This document shows, piece by piece, positions 40,857 through 49,317 of a stretch of 64,000 nt of DNA. The notes below the pieces were generated by a model. It saw nothing but the letters and a program-made list of their open reading frames with translations, was not told the origin of the DNA and did not search any database. The translations under genes and the position numbers were made by a program. Within the stretch, counting starts at the first letter, position 1. Every line of letters begins with the position of its first letter. This stretch comes from Streptomyces sp. NBC_00568 (GTDB lineage: Bacteria > Actinomycetota > Actinomycetes > Streptomycetales > Streptomycetaceae), in the NCBI RefSeq assembly GCF_026341855.1, contig NZ_JAPENW010000001.1, positions 4,393,001 to 4,457,000 on the forward strand, read 5' to 3'.

Positions 40857-43445
40857 GTGCCTGGCACAAACCTGACCCGCGAAGAGGCGCAGCAGCGCGC
40901 GAAGCTGCTCACCGTTGACTCGTACGAGGTCGATCTCGACCTCTCCGGCGCGCAGGAGGGCGGCACCTACCGGTCCGTGACCACGGTGCGCTTCGACTCC
41001 GCCGAGACCGGCGCGGAGTCCTTCATCGACCTGGTGGCCCCGGCCGTCCACGAAGTCACCCTCAACGGCGACCCGCTCGACCCGGCCGAGGTCTTCGCGG
41101 ATTCGCGGATCGCGCTGCCCGGTCTCCTGGAGGGGCGCAACGTCGTCCGCGTCGTGGCGGACTGCGCGTACACCAACACCGGTGAGGGCCTGCACCGGTT
41201 CGTCGACCCCGTCGACCAGCAGGCCTACCTGTACACCCAGTTCGAGGTGCCGGACGCGCGCCGCGTCTTCGCGTCCTTCGAGCAGCCCGACCTGAAGGCC
41301 ACCTTCCAGTTCACCGTGAAGGCGCCGTCCGGCTGGACGGTCATCTCCAACTCGCCGACCCCGGAGCCCAAGGACGACGTCTGGGTCTTCGAGCCGACGC
41401 CGCGGATCTCGACGTACATCACGGCGCTGATCGTCGGCCCGTACCACTCCGTGCACAGCGTGTACGAGAAGGACGGGCAGTCGGTGCCGCTGGGCATCTA
41501 CTGCCGTCCCTCGCTCGCCGAGTTCCTCGACTCGGACGCGATCTTCGAGGTCACCCGGCAGGGCTTCGACTGGTTCCAGGAGAAGTTCGACTACGCGTAC
41601 CCGTTCGAGAAGTACGACCAGCTCTTCGTGCCCGAGTTCAACGCGGGCGCGATGGAGAACGCGGGCGCGGTCACCATCCGCGACCAGTACGTCTTCCGCT
41701 CCAAGGTCACCGACGCCGCGTACGAGCTGCGCGCCGAGACGATCCTGCACGAGCTGGCCCACATGTGGTTCGGCGACCTCGTGACCATGGAGTGGTGGAA
41801 CGACCTCTGGCTGAACGAGTCGTTCGCCACCTACACCTCCATCGCCTGCCAGGCCTACCACCCCGACAGCCGGTGGCCGCACTCCTGGACCACCTTCGCC
41901 AACTCCATGAAGACGTGGGCCTACCGGCAGGACCAGCTGCCGTCCACCCACCCGATCATGGCCGAGATCCGCGACCTCGACGACGTGCTCGTCAACTTCG
42001 ACGGCATCACGTACGCCAAGGGCGCCTCCGTCCTCAAGCAGCTCGTCGCCTACGTCGGCATGGACGAGTTCTTCAGCGGTGTCCAGGCCTACTTCAAGGC
42101 CCACGCCTTCGGCAACACGCGGCTGTCCGACCTGCTCGGCGCCCTGGAGCAGACCTCCGGACGTGACCTCGGGACCTGGTCGCAGAAGTGGCTCCAGACC
42201 GCCGGGATCAACATCCTGCGCCCGGAGATCGAGACCGACGCCGACGGCGTCATCACCTCCTTCGCCATCCGCCAGGAGGCCCCGGCCCTGCCCGCCGGAG
42301 CCCAGGGTGAGCCGACGCTGCGCCCGCACCGCATCGCGGTCGGCCTGTACGACTTCGACGGCGCCGAGGGCGGCAGCGGCAAGCTGGTGCGTGACGAGCG
42401 CGTCGAACTGGACGTGGACGGGGAGCTGACCGCCGTACCGCAGCTCGTCGGCAGGCGCCGCCCCGCCGTGATCCTGCTCAACGACGACGACCTGTCGTAC
42501 GCCAAGGTCCGCCTCGACGAGGACTCGCTCGCCTTCGTCACCGAGCACCTCGGCGACTTCGAGTCCTCCCTCCCGCGGGCCCTGTGCTGGGCCTCGGCCT
42601 GGGACATGACCCGCGACGCCGAGCTCGCCACCCGTGACTACCTGGCACTGGTGCTGTCCGGCATCGGCAAGGAGTCCGACATCGGTGTCGTGCAGTCGCT
42701 GCAGCGGCAGTTGAAGCTGGCGATCGAGCTGTACGCCGACCCGACCGCCCGCGAGGCGCTGCTGACCCGCTGGACGGACGCGACCCTCGCCCACCTGCGC
42801 TCGGCCGAGGCCGGCGGCGACCACCAGCTGGCCTGGGCGCGCGCCTTCGCGGCGACCGCGCGCACGCCGGAGCAGCTGGACCTCCTGGAGGCGCTGCTCG
42901 AAGGCCGCGAGACCATCGAGGGTCTCGCCGTCGACACCGAGCTGCGCTGGGCGTTCGTGCAGCGGCTCGCGGCCGTCGGACGCTTCGACGAGGCGGAGAT
43001 CGCCGCCGAGTACGAGCGCGACAAGACCGCCGCCGGTGAGCGGCACGCGGCCACGGCCCGTGCGGCCCGCCCCTCGGAGGAGGCCAAGGCGGAGGCGTGG
43101 GCCTCGGTCGTCGAGTCCGACAAGCTCCCGAACGCCGTGCAGGAAGCGGTGATCGCGGGCTTCGTCCAGACCGACCAGCGTGAGCTGCTCGCCCCGTACA
43201 CGGGCAAGTACTTCGCCGTGGTCAAGGAGATCTGGGACACCCGCTCGCACGAGATCGCGCAGCAGGTCGCCACCGGTCTCTACCCGGGCATCCAGGTCGC
43301 CCAGGAGACGCTCGCCGAGACGGACGCGTGGCTGGCCTCGGCCGAGCCCAGCGCCGCCCTGCGCCGACTCGTCTCGGAGTCCCGCTCGGGCGTCGAGCGG
43401 GCCCTGAAGGCGCAGGCGGCGGACGCGCAGGCGACGACCGCGTAG
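40857..43445 (+). CDS. pepN: Aminopeptidase N (M1 metallopeptidase)
   Basis: The 862-residue cytoplasmic enzyme has GAMENAG at residues 264-270 and the zinc site HELAH (298-302) with Glu321 in NESF. The ERAP1-like C-terminal helical domain is complete (about residues 520-850). It removes N-terminal residues from peptides in the last step of protein turnover. The GTG start has GAGGAG eight bases upstream. A paralogue of the same length lies at 60502-63108; both have the family start LTREEAQQRAKLLTVDSYEV or a close variant. Confidence 0.96.
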   Translation: MPGTNLTREEAQQRAKLLTVDSYEVDLDLSGAQEGGTYRSVTTVRFDSAETGAESFIDLVAPAVHEVTLNGDPLDPAEVFADSRIALPGLLEGRNVVRVVADCAYTNTGEGLHRFVDPVDQQAYLYTQFEVPDARRVFASFEQPDLKATFQFTVKAPSGWTVISNSPTPEPKDDVWVFEPTPRISTYITALIVGPYHSVHSVYEKDGQSVPLGIYCRPSLAEFLDSDAIFEVTRQGFDWFQEKFDYAYPFEKYDQLFVPEFNAGAMENAGAVTIRDQYVFRSKVTDAAYELRAETILHELAHMWFGDLVTMEWWNDLWLNESFATYTSIACQAYHPDSRWPHSWTTFANSMKTWAYRQDQLPSTHPIMAEIRDLDDVLVNFDGITYAKGASVLKQLVAYVGMDEFFSGVQAYFKAHAFGNTRLSDLLGALEQTSGRDLGTWSQKWLQTAGINILRPEIETDADGVITSFAIRQEAPALPAGAQGEPTLRPHRIAVGLYDFDGAEGGSGKLVRDERVELDVDGELTAVPQLVGRRRPAVILLNDDDLSYAKVRLDEDSLAFVTEHLGDFESSLPRALCWASAWDMTRDAELATRDYLALVLSGIGKESDIGVVQSLQRQLKLAIELYADPTAREALLTRWTDATLAHLRSAEAGGDHQLAWARAFAATARTPEQLDLLEALLEGRETIEGLAVDTELRWAFVQRLAAVGRFDEAEIAAEYERDKTAAGERHAATARAARPSEEAKAEAWASVVESDKLPNAVQEAVIAGFVQTDQRELLAPYTGKYFAVVKEIWDTRSHEIAQQVATGLYPGIQVAQETLAETDAWLASAEPSAALRRLVSESRSGVERALKAQAADAQATTA

Positions 43446-43519
43446 TCCGTGAGCGTGCGGTCCGTGAGCTTGCGGTGCGTGAGCTTGCGGTGCGTGAGCT
43501 TGCGGTGCGTGAGCTTGCG
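43445..43519. repeat. Five tandem 15-bp repeats after pepN
   Basis: The unit GTSCGTGAGCKTGCG is repeated five times, starting at the last base of the pepN stop codon. Copies 3-5 are identical. GTCCGCGG/GTGGTCCG-type degenerate copies continue to about 43600. The remaining gap to 43758 holds only the terminator. Confidence 0.9.
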
Positions 43520-43635
43520 GTCCGCGGACCGCGTGGTCCGTGACCGCGTGGTCCGCGGACGGTTGGTCCGGGACCGGGTGATCCGCGGACGCCGGTCCGG
43601 GAACACAGGGGCGCCGACCTGCCGGTCGGCGCCCA

Positions 43636-43678
43636 CGGCGGCGGGCGGGAGACCGGACAGGTCTCCCGCCCGCCGCCG
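43636..43678. terminator. Perfect 19-bp stem between pepN and the SDR gene
   Basis: Arms 43636-43654 and 43660-43678 are exact reverse complements with the loop GGACA. It separates two convergent genes. Confidence 0.9.
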
Positions 43679-43758
43679 TTCGTCGGCCCGCCGCCGTCTG
43701 CCGTGCGGGCGTCCGCCACGCTCCTCGCCCGCCCCGCCGACCCGGCCGACCCCCGGAG

Positions 43759-44535
43759 TCAGTGGGGGACCATCCCGCCGGTGACGTTCACGAAGGTGCC
43801 GGTGATGCCGCCCGCCAGGTCGGAGGCGACGAAGGCGGCGGTGGCGGCGATCTCGGCCAGAGTGGGGTTGCGGCGGGTCATGCGCATGCCCGCGAGGTTC
43901 GCGAGCAGCCCCTGAAGGGCCGCGTCGTCGAGGTCCATGCGGCTGTCGACCGCGAGAAGCTTCTCGCGGGTCAGCGTCTCGGGCACCCCGGCCGCCCACA
44001 GGCCCACGACCCGCAGTCCGCGCGGTCCCAGCTCCGTCGCCAGGTTCCGCACCAGGGTGTCGATCGCGGCGTCCGCCGGTCCGGTGCCGCCCATCATCGG
44101 ACTCCCGTGCGCGGAGCCGCTGTTGAGCGTAAGCACCACACCGGAGCCCGCCTCGGCCATGCGCCGGGCGGCGGCGCGGGCGGTGATGAAGGTGGTGCGG
44201 AGGCCCGTCTCGACGGGCCGTACGAGGTCCTCGACCGTCATGTCGACCAGGGGGACGCCCTGCACGTCGCCGCGGGTGACGAGGTTGAAGGAGATGTCGA
44301 GGGCGTCCAGCGAGGCGATGTGCGCGTCGACCGCCGTCTCGTCCAGGGCGTCGAGCACCGCGGTCTCGGCGTGTCCGCCGGCCGCCGCGATGTCCTTCGC
44401 CACCGCGTCCAGCGTCTCGCCCGTGCGCCCCACCAGGTGCACGCGGGCCCCTTCACGGGCGAAGGTACGGGCGACGGCGCCGCCGATGGATCCGCCGGCG
44501 CCGTAGACGACCGCGGTCTTGTCGGTGAGCAGCAT
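43759..44535 (-). CDS. Short-chain dehydrogenase-like protein lacking the YxxxK motif
   Basis: The 258-residue protein has the Rossmann start TAVVYGAGGSIGGAVARTFA and keeps a Ser after a beta strand (LTLNSGSAHG). Where SDR enzymes have YxxxK, this sequence reads TGPADAAIDTL, with Thr and Asp in place of Tyr and Lys. The C-terminal GGITGTFVNVTGGMVPH is the standard SDR ending. It can probably still bind NAD(P), but normal reduction is doubtful. CAGGAG precedes the ATG. Three 13-bp repeats lie directly upstream. Function unknown. Confidence 0.88.
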   Translation of the reverse strand: MLLTDKTAVVYGAGGSIGGAVARTFAREGARVHLVGRTGETLDAVAKDIAAAGGHAETAVLDALDETAVDAHIASLDALDISFNLVTRGDVQGVPLVDMTVEDLVRPVETGLRTTFITARAAARRMAEAGSGVVLTLNSGSAHGSPMMGGTGPADAAIDTLVRNLATELGPRGLRVVGLWAAGVPETLTREKLLAVDSRMDLDDAALQGLLANLAGMRMTRRNPTLAEIAATAAFVASDLAGGITGTFVNVTGGMVPH

Positions 44536-44557
44536 GATGATCTCCTGAGGTGTCCGC

Positions 44558-44596
44558 CGTACGAGTCGGTCGTACGTGTCGGTCGTACGTGTCGGT
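44558..44596. repeat. Three tandem 13-bp repeats upstream of the SDR gene
   Basis: The unit CGTACGTGTCGGT occurs three times (first copy with one change) 23-61 bases before the SDR start codon. Each unit contains the palindrome CGTACG or its near variant, so it could be a multi-site operator. Confidence 0.8.
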
Positions 44597-44756
44597 CATG
44601 CAGACGTACGCGTCCTCCCGGACTCATCGGTCGCCCGCGGCCCGCGGCCCGCGGCCCGTGCCCGGCAGCCCGTGCGCCTCCCCGGCCCCCGCTCCCCGGC
44701 CCCCGCTCCCCGGAGGCGTCCCCGGCCGCCGCCCAGGCCGCAGCCCCGGCCGTCCC

Positions 44757-46247
44757 TCACACGTCGGCGGGGAGCCGCAGCGGCAGTCCGAACGCCGGGA
44801 ACAGGTGCGGCTCGAAGGAGGTGATCTCCACGATGCGGTCCCCCTCGACGCGGAGTACGTCGAGGACCTGGGCGCGGTAGACCGTCGTACCCGGGCGTCG
44901 CACGTACCCCCCGGCCGCGATCCCGCCGTTGGCGCGGGCGGGAAGGTGGCGCCAGTGCCCGAGGAACAGCGGGGAGGCGGGGTCGAGGCTGATCCGCAGG
45001 AACTCGGTGATCGCGGCACGGCCGACGAACCAGTACGGGTTCGGCGGCATGGTGAGCCTGATGTCCTCGCTGAGCAGGTGGGTGAACGCGTCGAGGTCGA
45101 GGGCTTCGGCGGCGGCCATGTAGCGCCCGAGGATCTCCCGCTCGCGGGCGTCCGCCTCGGCGGTCCACTCGGTCCGGCGGTCCGGGAGCCGGTCGCGCAG
45201 GGTGGGCCGGGCGCGCTGCAGGGCGCTGTTGACCGAGGCGGTCGTCATCTCCAGGGCTTCCGCGGTCTCGGCGGCGGAGAAGCCGAGGACGTCGCGCAGG
45301 ACCAGGACCGCGCGCTGGCGGGCCGGCAGATGCTGGATGGCGGCCAGGAAGACGAGCTCCAGGGTCTCCCGGGAGACGGCGAGCGCGTCCGGCCGCTCCT
45401 CGGCCGAGGGCAGGTCCTCGTCGGGGTACGGCTGGAGCCAGGTGACGCGGGCCGGGGGCTCGGCGGTGCCGTGGTTCATGCCGGGCACCGGCTCGTAGCG
45501 CCGGGGGCGGCGGGCGGTGCGCCGCTGGAAGTCCAGACAGGTGTTGGTCGCGATCCGGTACAGCCAGGTCCGCAGGCTCGCCCGCCCCGCGTAACCCTCC
45601 CGCGCCCGCCAGGCCCGCAGGAACGTCTCCTGGACGAGGTCCTCCGCGTCGTCGTAGGAGCCCGACATGCGGTAGCAGTGCACGCGCAGCTCACGCCGGT
45701 ACGGCTCGACGAGCGCGGCGAAGTCGCTTTCGCCGAGGCCGGTGTGCGCGTCGGAGCGCCGCGGCCCCGGGTCGTGGGTCACCGGGCGGTCGTGCGTCAC
45801 TGAGCCGTGCGTGACGGAACCCGGCTCGGGGGAGTCCTGGCCGGCGGCGGCCCGGGGGACGGCGGTGTGCGGCGCGGCGGGGTCCCCGGTGGCCGATACG
45901 CCGGCGGGGGCCGGTGCGCCCGGGGCTTTCGTCACGGCGGCCCGCGTGACGGAATCGTCCTTGGCGGTGTCCCGGGCCACCCGGGCGACGCGGCGCAGCC
46001 GTCCCACCGAGGAGGCCAGTTCGCTCACGCCGGAGTAGAAGACGGACGGCGGCTGCGGCACCAGCGCCTCGACCTGCCGTCCGATGTCCTCGATCAGCCC
46101 GTGCACGGTGTCGGCCGGCGCCGTCCGGCGGTCCCGGTAGGCCTTCTGCCGGCAGGCCGCCGAGCAGTACACCGAGCTGCGCCCCGTGCGTCCGGCCCGC
46201 CCGGCCAGCGGCTTCCCGCAACTGCGGCACACGGTATCGACCACCAC
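44757..46247 (-). CDS. Zinc-finger / ECF sigma factor / SnoaL fusion protein
   Basis: The 496-residue reading frame begins with GTG 46247, five bases after GGAGG. Residues 1-41 form a zinc finger (C7, C10, C28, C32, then RQKAYRDRR). A helical segment (about 42-95) and an Ala/Pro-rich linker with three VTH repeats follow. The ECF sigma part starts at about 174: region 2 has YDDAEDLVQETFLRAWRA and region 4 has LGFSAAETAEALEM. A SnoaL-like domain (about 370-496, MPPNPYWFVGRAAI) ends the protein, as in SigG-type sigma factors. Internal GTGs near residues 150-156 lack ribosome sites, which favours the long form. SnoaL tails usually modulate these sigma factors. An inverted repeat lies just upstream. 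Confidence 0.85.
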   Translation of the reverse strand: MVVDTVCRSCGKPLAGRAGRTGRSSVYCSAACRQKAYRDRRTAPADTVHGLIEDIGRQVEALVPQPPSVFYSGVSELASSVGRLRRVARVARDTAKDDSVTRAAVTKAPGAPAPAGVSATGDPAAPHTAVPRAAAGQDSPEPGSVTHGSVTHDRPVTHDPGPRRSDAHTGLGESDFAALVEPYRRELRVHCYRMSGSYDDAEDLVQETFLRAWRAREGYAGRASLRTWLYRIATNTCLDFQRRTARRPRRYEPVPGMNHGTAEPPARVTWLQPYPDEDLPSAEERPDALAVSRETLELVFLAAIQHLPARQRAVLVLRDVLGFSAAETAEALEMTTASVNSALQRARPTLRDRLPDRRTEWTAEADAREREILGRYMAAAEALDLDAFTHLLSEDIRLTMPPNPYWFVGRAAITEFLRISLDPASPLFLGHWRHLPARANGGIAAGGYVRRPGTTVYRAQVLDVLRVEGDRIVEITSFEPHLFPAFGLPLRLPADV

Positions 46248-46263
46248 GGGGACCTCCGGACTT

Positions 46264-46288
46264 CCGTCACGCGGGTACGACGTGACGG
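46264..46288. promoter_or_regulatory. Inverted repeat upstream of the sigma fusion gene
   Basis: CCGTCACG and CGTGACGG pair across nine bases, ending 17 bases before the GTG start of the sigma gene. The position suggests an operator or a leader hairpin. Confidence 0.5.
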
Positions 46289-46337
46289 TATCCGTTGCGC
46301 CTCCCGAGACGCCGCGGAAGCGCCGCATCCGGCGGAA

Positions 46338-46381
46338 TCCGCGAGGGGCGGGGCACCGGCCGGTGCCCCGCCCCTCGCGGA
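46338..46381. terminator. 44-bp perfect palindrome downstream of asd
   Basis: The two 22-base halves are exact reverse complements with no spacer; in RNA it would fold into a very stable hairpin with a small tip loop. It lies 31 bases after the asd stop codon and ahead of the sigma gene in the same direction. Confidence 0.88.
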
Positions 46382-46411
46382 CGCGTGGTGGATCCCGGTG
46401 GGATCCGGAGG

Positions 46412-47428
46412 TCAGCCCTTGAGCTCGGCCGCCACCAGCTCCGCGATCTGGACCGCGTTCAGCGCGGCGCCCTTGCGGAGGTTGTCGCTGGAGACGAACA
46501 GCGCGAGGCCGTGCTCGGCGGTCTCGTCCTGCCGGATGCGGCCGACGTACGAGGCGTCCTTGCCGGCGGCCTGGAGGGGGGTCGGGATGTCGGAGAGGAC
46601 GACACCCGGGGCACCCGCGAGAAGCTCGGTGGCGCGCTCGACGGAGAGCGGGCGCGCGAAGCGGGCGTTCACCTGGAGGGAGTGGCCGGAGAAGACCGGG
46701 ACACGGACGCAGGTGCCGGAGACCTTGAGGGCGGGGATCTCCAGGATCTTGCGGGACTCGTTGCGGAGCTTCTGCTCCTCGTCGGTCTCGTTCAGGCCGT
46801 CGTCGACGATCGAACCCGCGAGGGGGAGCACGTTGAAGGCGATGGGGCGCTTGTAGACGGCGGGCTCGGGGAAATCGACCGCCTCGCCGTCGTGGGCCAG
46901 CTTGTCCGCGTCGGCGACGACCTTCAGGGCCTGGCCGTGCAGCTCCGCCACGCCGGCGACGCCGGAACCGGACACCGCCTGGTAGGTGGCGACGACCAGC
47001 GCCTCCAGTCCCGCCTCCTCGTGCAGCGGCTTCAGCACGGGCATCGCGGCCATCGTCGTGCAGTTCGGGTTGGCGATGATGCCCTTGGGGCGGTCGGTGA
47101 TCGCGTGCGGATTCACCTCGGAGACGACGAGGGGTACCTCGGGGTCCTTGCGCCAGGCGGAGGAGTTGTCGATCACGACCGCGCCCTGGGAGGCGACCTT
47201 CTCGCACAGCGCCTTGGAGGTGGCGCCGCCCGCCGAGAAGAGCACGATGTCCAGGCCCGAGTAGTCCGCCGTGGAAGCGTCCTCCACCGTGACACCGTCG
47301 ACAACCGTCCCGGCCGAACGGGCCGAGGCGAACAGGCGCAGCTCCGTGACGGGGAAGTCCCGCTCGACCAGGATCCTGCGCATGACTGTGCCGACCTGAC
47401 CGGTGGCTCCGACGATTCCGACCCTCAC
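46412..47428 (-). CDS. asd: Aspartate-semialdehyde dehydrogenase
   Basis: The 338-residue enzyme starts at GTG with GAGGGAG upstream. It has the NADP motif GIVGATGQVGTVMRRIL, the catalytic Cys123 in ANPNCTTM, the substrate segment TYQAVSGSGVAG and the late active-site His in FSGHSLQVNA. It reduces aspartyl phosphate on the way to lysine, diaminopimelate, methionine and threonine. The usual aspartokinase partner is not adjacent; Streptomyces often have an ask-asd pair elsewhere, so this may be a second copy. Confidence 0.96.
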   Translation of the reverse strand: MRVGIVGATGQVGTVMRRILVERDFPVTELRLFASARSAGTVVDGVTVEDASTADYSGLDIVLFSAGGATSKALCEKVASQGAVVIDNSSAWRKDPEVPLVVSEVNPHAITDRPKGIIANPNCTTMAAMPVLKPLHEEAGLEALVVATYQAVSGSGVAGVAELHGQALKVVADADKLAHDGEAVDFPEPAVYKRPIAFNVLPLAGSIVDDGLNETDEEQKLRNESRKILEIPALKVSGTCVRVPVFSGHSLQVNARFARPLSVERATELLAGAPGVVLSDIPTPLQAAGKDASYVGRIRQDETAEHGLALFVSSDNLRKGAALNAVQIAELVAAELKG

Positions 47429-47733
47429 GGCGACTCCCTCTGCTTACGTTTCACGTGGTCCAGCGCTTCCATCATGCGTCTGACCCGGGTCCGCGTGTCC
47501 AATCCTTTCGCCGCGCCGCTCGAGGGATGGGACACCGGGACACGCGCGGATGAGCCCGATCCTGCGGCGGCCGGGCGTCCCCGTACGAAGAAATCGCCCG
47601 GCGACGGAAGGGAACCGCAAGCCGTACGGTGTGGGCGCCGTCATGGTTTCGGGCCCGGTGTGACGTACGCCTCGAACCGGGCCGAACGTTTTGGCCCGCA
47701 CCGGCGTCGTAGAGGAAACGCGGGAGGGGAGGG
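47429..47733. other. 305-base divergent region between asd and the ECF sigma gene
   Basis: The region holds the promoters of both genes. An ECF-type promoter for the sigma gene is present at 47684-47708. No coding frame with a ribosome site was found. Confidence 0.6.
47684..47708 (+). promoter_or_regulatory. ECF-type promoter (GAAC-N17-CGTC)
   Basis: GAAC (47684-47687) and CGTC (47705-47708) are spaced by 17 bases, the pattern read by SigE-like ECF sigma factors. It ends 25 bases before the sigma gene start and suggests autoregulation. GC-rich DNA makes chance matches fairly common. Confidence 0.5.
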
Positions 47734-48261
47734 GTGGCTGTGCTGCGCAGAAAGCCACGCCGCGCACCGGGGGCGGACGATCCCCTGGACGCGGCGCAGG
47801 AACGCCGGGTGCGTGCGGTGCTCGCGCTCGGCGGCGTACCGCAGGCGGACCTGCCGGACGGGGTGCAGCAGGTCCGGCTGCGGCTGCTCGAGCGGGCCGC
47901 CAAGGGGGACGAGGCGCCGCGGGACGTGTCCGCCTGGGCGGCGGTCGTCGCCTCGAACCTCGCGATGGACTGGCACCGGGCCAGGCGACGGCAGGACCGG
48001 CTGGGCGAACGTCTCGCCTCGCTGCGTCAGTTGGAGCAGCCCTCCGACGAGGAATCGAGCGTGCTCTCGCTGGCCGTCGCCCAGGGGCTGGACGAACTGC
48101 CCGACGCCCAGCGCCAGGTTCTCGTCCTGCGGTTCTACGCCGACCTGCCCGTGCGGGACATCGCCGACGAACTCGGGATACCCGAGGGCACGGTCAAGAG
48201 CAGGCTGCACACGGCGGTCCGCGCGCTGCGCGTCCGCCTGCACGAGGACGAGGTGGTGTGA
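47734..48261 (+). CDS. ECF RNA polymerase sigma factor
   Basis: The 175-residue sigma factor has a somewhat diverged region 2 (VSAWAAVVASNLAMDWHRAR) and a typical region 4 (DAQRQVLVLRFYADLPVRDI, GIPEGTVKSRLHTAVRALR). The GTG start follows a purine-rich GGGAGGGGAGG. The downstream membrane protein begins two bases after the stop, so the pair is co-transcribed, which is the usual layout for an ECF sigma factor and its anti-sigma. Signal and regulon unknown. Confidence 0.92.
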   Translation: MAVLRRKPRRAPGADDPLDAAQERRVRAVLALGGVPQADLPDGVQQVRLRLLERAAKGDEAPRDVSAWAAVVASNLAMDWHRARRRQDRLGERLASLRQLEQPSDEESSVLSLAVAQGLDELPDAQRQVLVLRFYADLPVRDIADELGIPEGTVKSRLHTAVRALRVRLHEDEVV

Positions 48262-48262
48262 C

Positions 48263-49036
48263 GTGGCCGAGTACGAAGGTGTGGACGCGCTGCTGGCCGC
48301 GATCACGGACGCTTCACTGCCGGAAGGCGCTCGCGACGATGTCGCGTTCATGGCCGAGCACCGGTCGGCACGTGAGGACGTGGACGTGCTCCGGGAGCAG
48401 CTGGTCATCATCGGGGACGCGCTGGCGGACTCCGGGAAGGCGGCCGAACCGGGCCGCGCCTCCCAGAGGTCCCAGGGGTTCCGGAGGCCCGGGGGACCAC
48501 GGAGGTCCGGGGACGGGCGTCCGGGGGGCACCCCGAAGACGCGCTCCCGGCACCGCGGCGCCCTCGCCGTCGGGGTCGGCGCCCTGGCGGCGGCCGCTGT
48601 GGCCTCGATGGTCGTCGGGATGGGCTGGCTGGTCGCGCACAACGGGATGGGCGGAGCGGACGACCAGGCCTCCTCCAGTGACGCCAAGACGGACAGCGCC
48701 AACTCGTTCAGCGCGCCCGGCTACATCGCCTGCTCCCGGCTCATCGCGGAGGGCACGGTCACCGAGGTGGTCCAGGTCCCCGGCACCGAACAGGACCGGA
48801 TCACCCTCGACGTGTACCACTCCTACAAGCCGGCCAAGGGGGAGAAGGAGGTCACCTTCCTGATGGACCAGAACGTCGATCCGCGGCTGCACGAGGGCGA
48901 CGAGGTGCTGGTCGGCATCGGGCAGCACGCCCCGACTCCCGACATCTGGACGACGGGGGAGAAGAACATCGCCCGCGACCGGGCCTGGATCGTCAAGGCG
49001 CTGCCCGCGGCCCGGGGCATGAGGTGCGAGCGCTGA
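48263..49036 (+). CDS. Single-pass membrane protein, possible anti-sigma factor
   Basis: The 257-residue product starts at GTG 48263, right after the sigma stop codon. The cytoplasmic part (1-95) contains LLAAITDASLPEGARDD and a helical stretch DVDVLREQLVIIGDALADSG, then a basic Arg/Gly-rich linker. One membrane helix lies at about 98-125 (VGVGALAAAAVASMVVGMGW). The outside domain has YIACSRLIAEGTVTEV and a C-terminal Cys, allowing a disulfide. The classical His-Cys-Cys zinc anti-sigma motif is absent. Position and topology suggest that it controls the adjacent sigma factor. Confidence 0.82.
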   Translation: MAEYEGVDALLAAITDASLPEGARDDVAFMAEHRSAREDVDVLREQLVIIGDALADSGKAAEPGRASQRSQGFRRPGGPRRSGDGRPGGTPKTRSRHRGALAVGVGALAAAAVASMVVGMGWLVAHNGMGGADDQASSSDAKTDSANSFSAPGYIACSRLIAEGTVTEVVQVPGTEQDRITLDVYHSYKPAKGEKEVTFLMDQNVDPRLHEGDEVLVGIGQHAPTPDIWTTGEKNIARDRAWIVKALPAARGMRCER

Positions 49037-49079
49037 GGCGGGGTACGGGCTCCGGAGTCTGAGGCGCGGTACGGGCTCC

Positions 49080-49247
49080 GGGCTACGAGGCGCGGGTACG
49101 GCCGGGCGGCACACGAAAGGCGGGGCCGCACACGAAAGTGCGGGTGGCACTCGAAGGGCCGGGCGGCACGGAAGGCCGGGCGGCACACGAAGGTGCGGGC
49201 GGCAATCGAAAAGCCGGGCGGCACGAAAGTGCGGGTGGCACACGAAA
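49080..49247. repeat. Degenerate tandem repeats between convergent genes
   Basis: A unit close to GGGCGGCACACGAAAGTGC recurs about eight times with point changes and length variation. A second, 27-base repeat (GAGGCGSGGTACGGGCTCCGG core) runs through 49034-49085. Neither encodes a plausible protein. Confidence 0.75.
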
Positions 49248-49277
49248 GGGCGGGCGCCCGTTTCCGGACGCCCGCCC
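49248..49277. terminator. Hairpin before the subtilase gene end
   Basis: GGGCGGGCG and CGCCCGCCC pair across a 12-base loop, in the gap between the convergent membrane-protein and subtilase genes. Confidence 0.65.
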
Positions 49278-49317
49278 CGTGCCCCGGGACCGCTCACGCG
49301 GCCGGGGGGTCACTCCG

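Noticed and set aside
43445..43600. Possible CRISPR array
   Set aside because: The 15-base units are directly adjacent with no spacers, and no cas gene is near.
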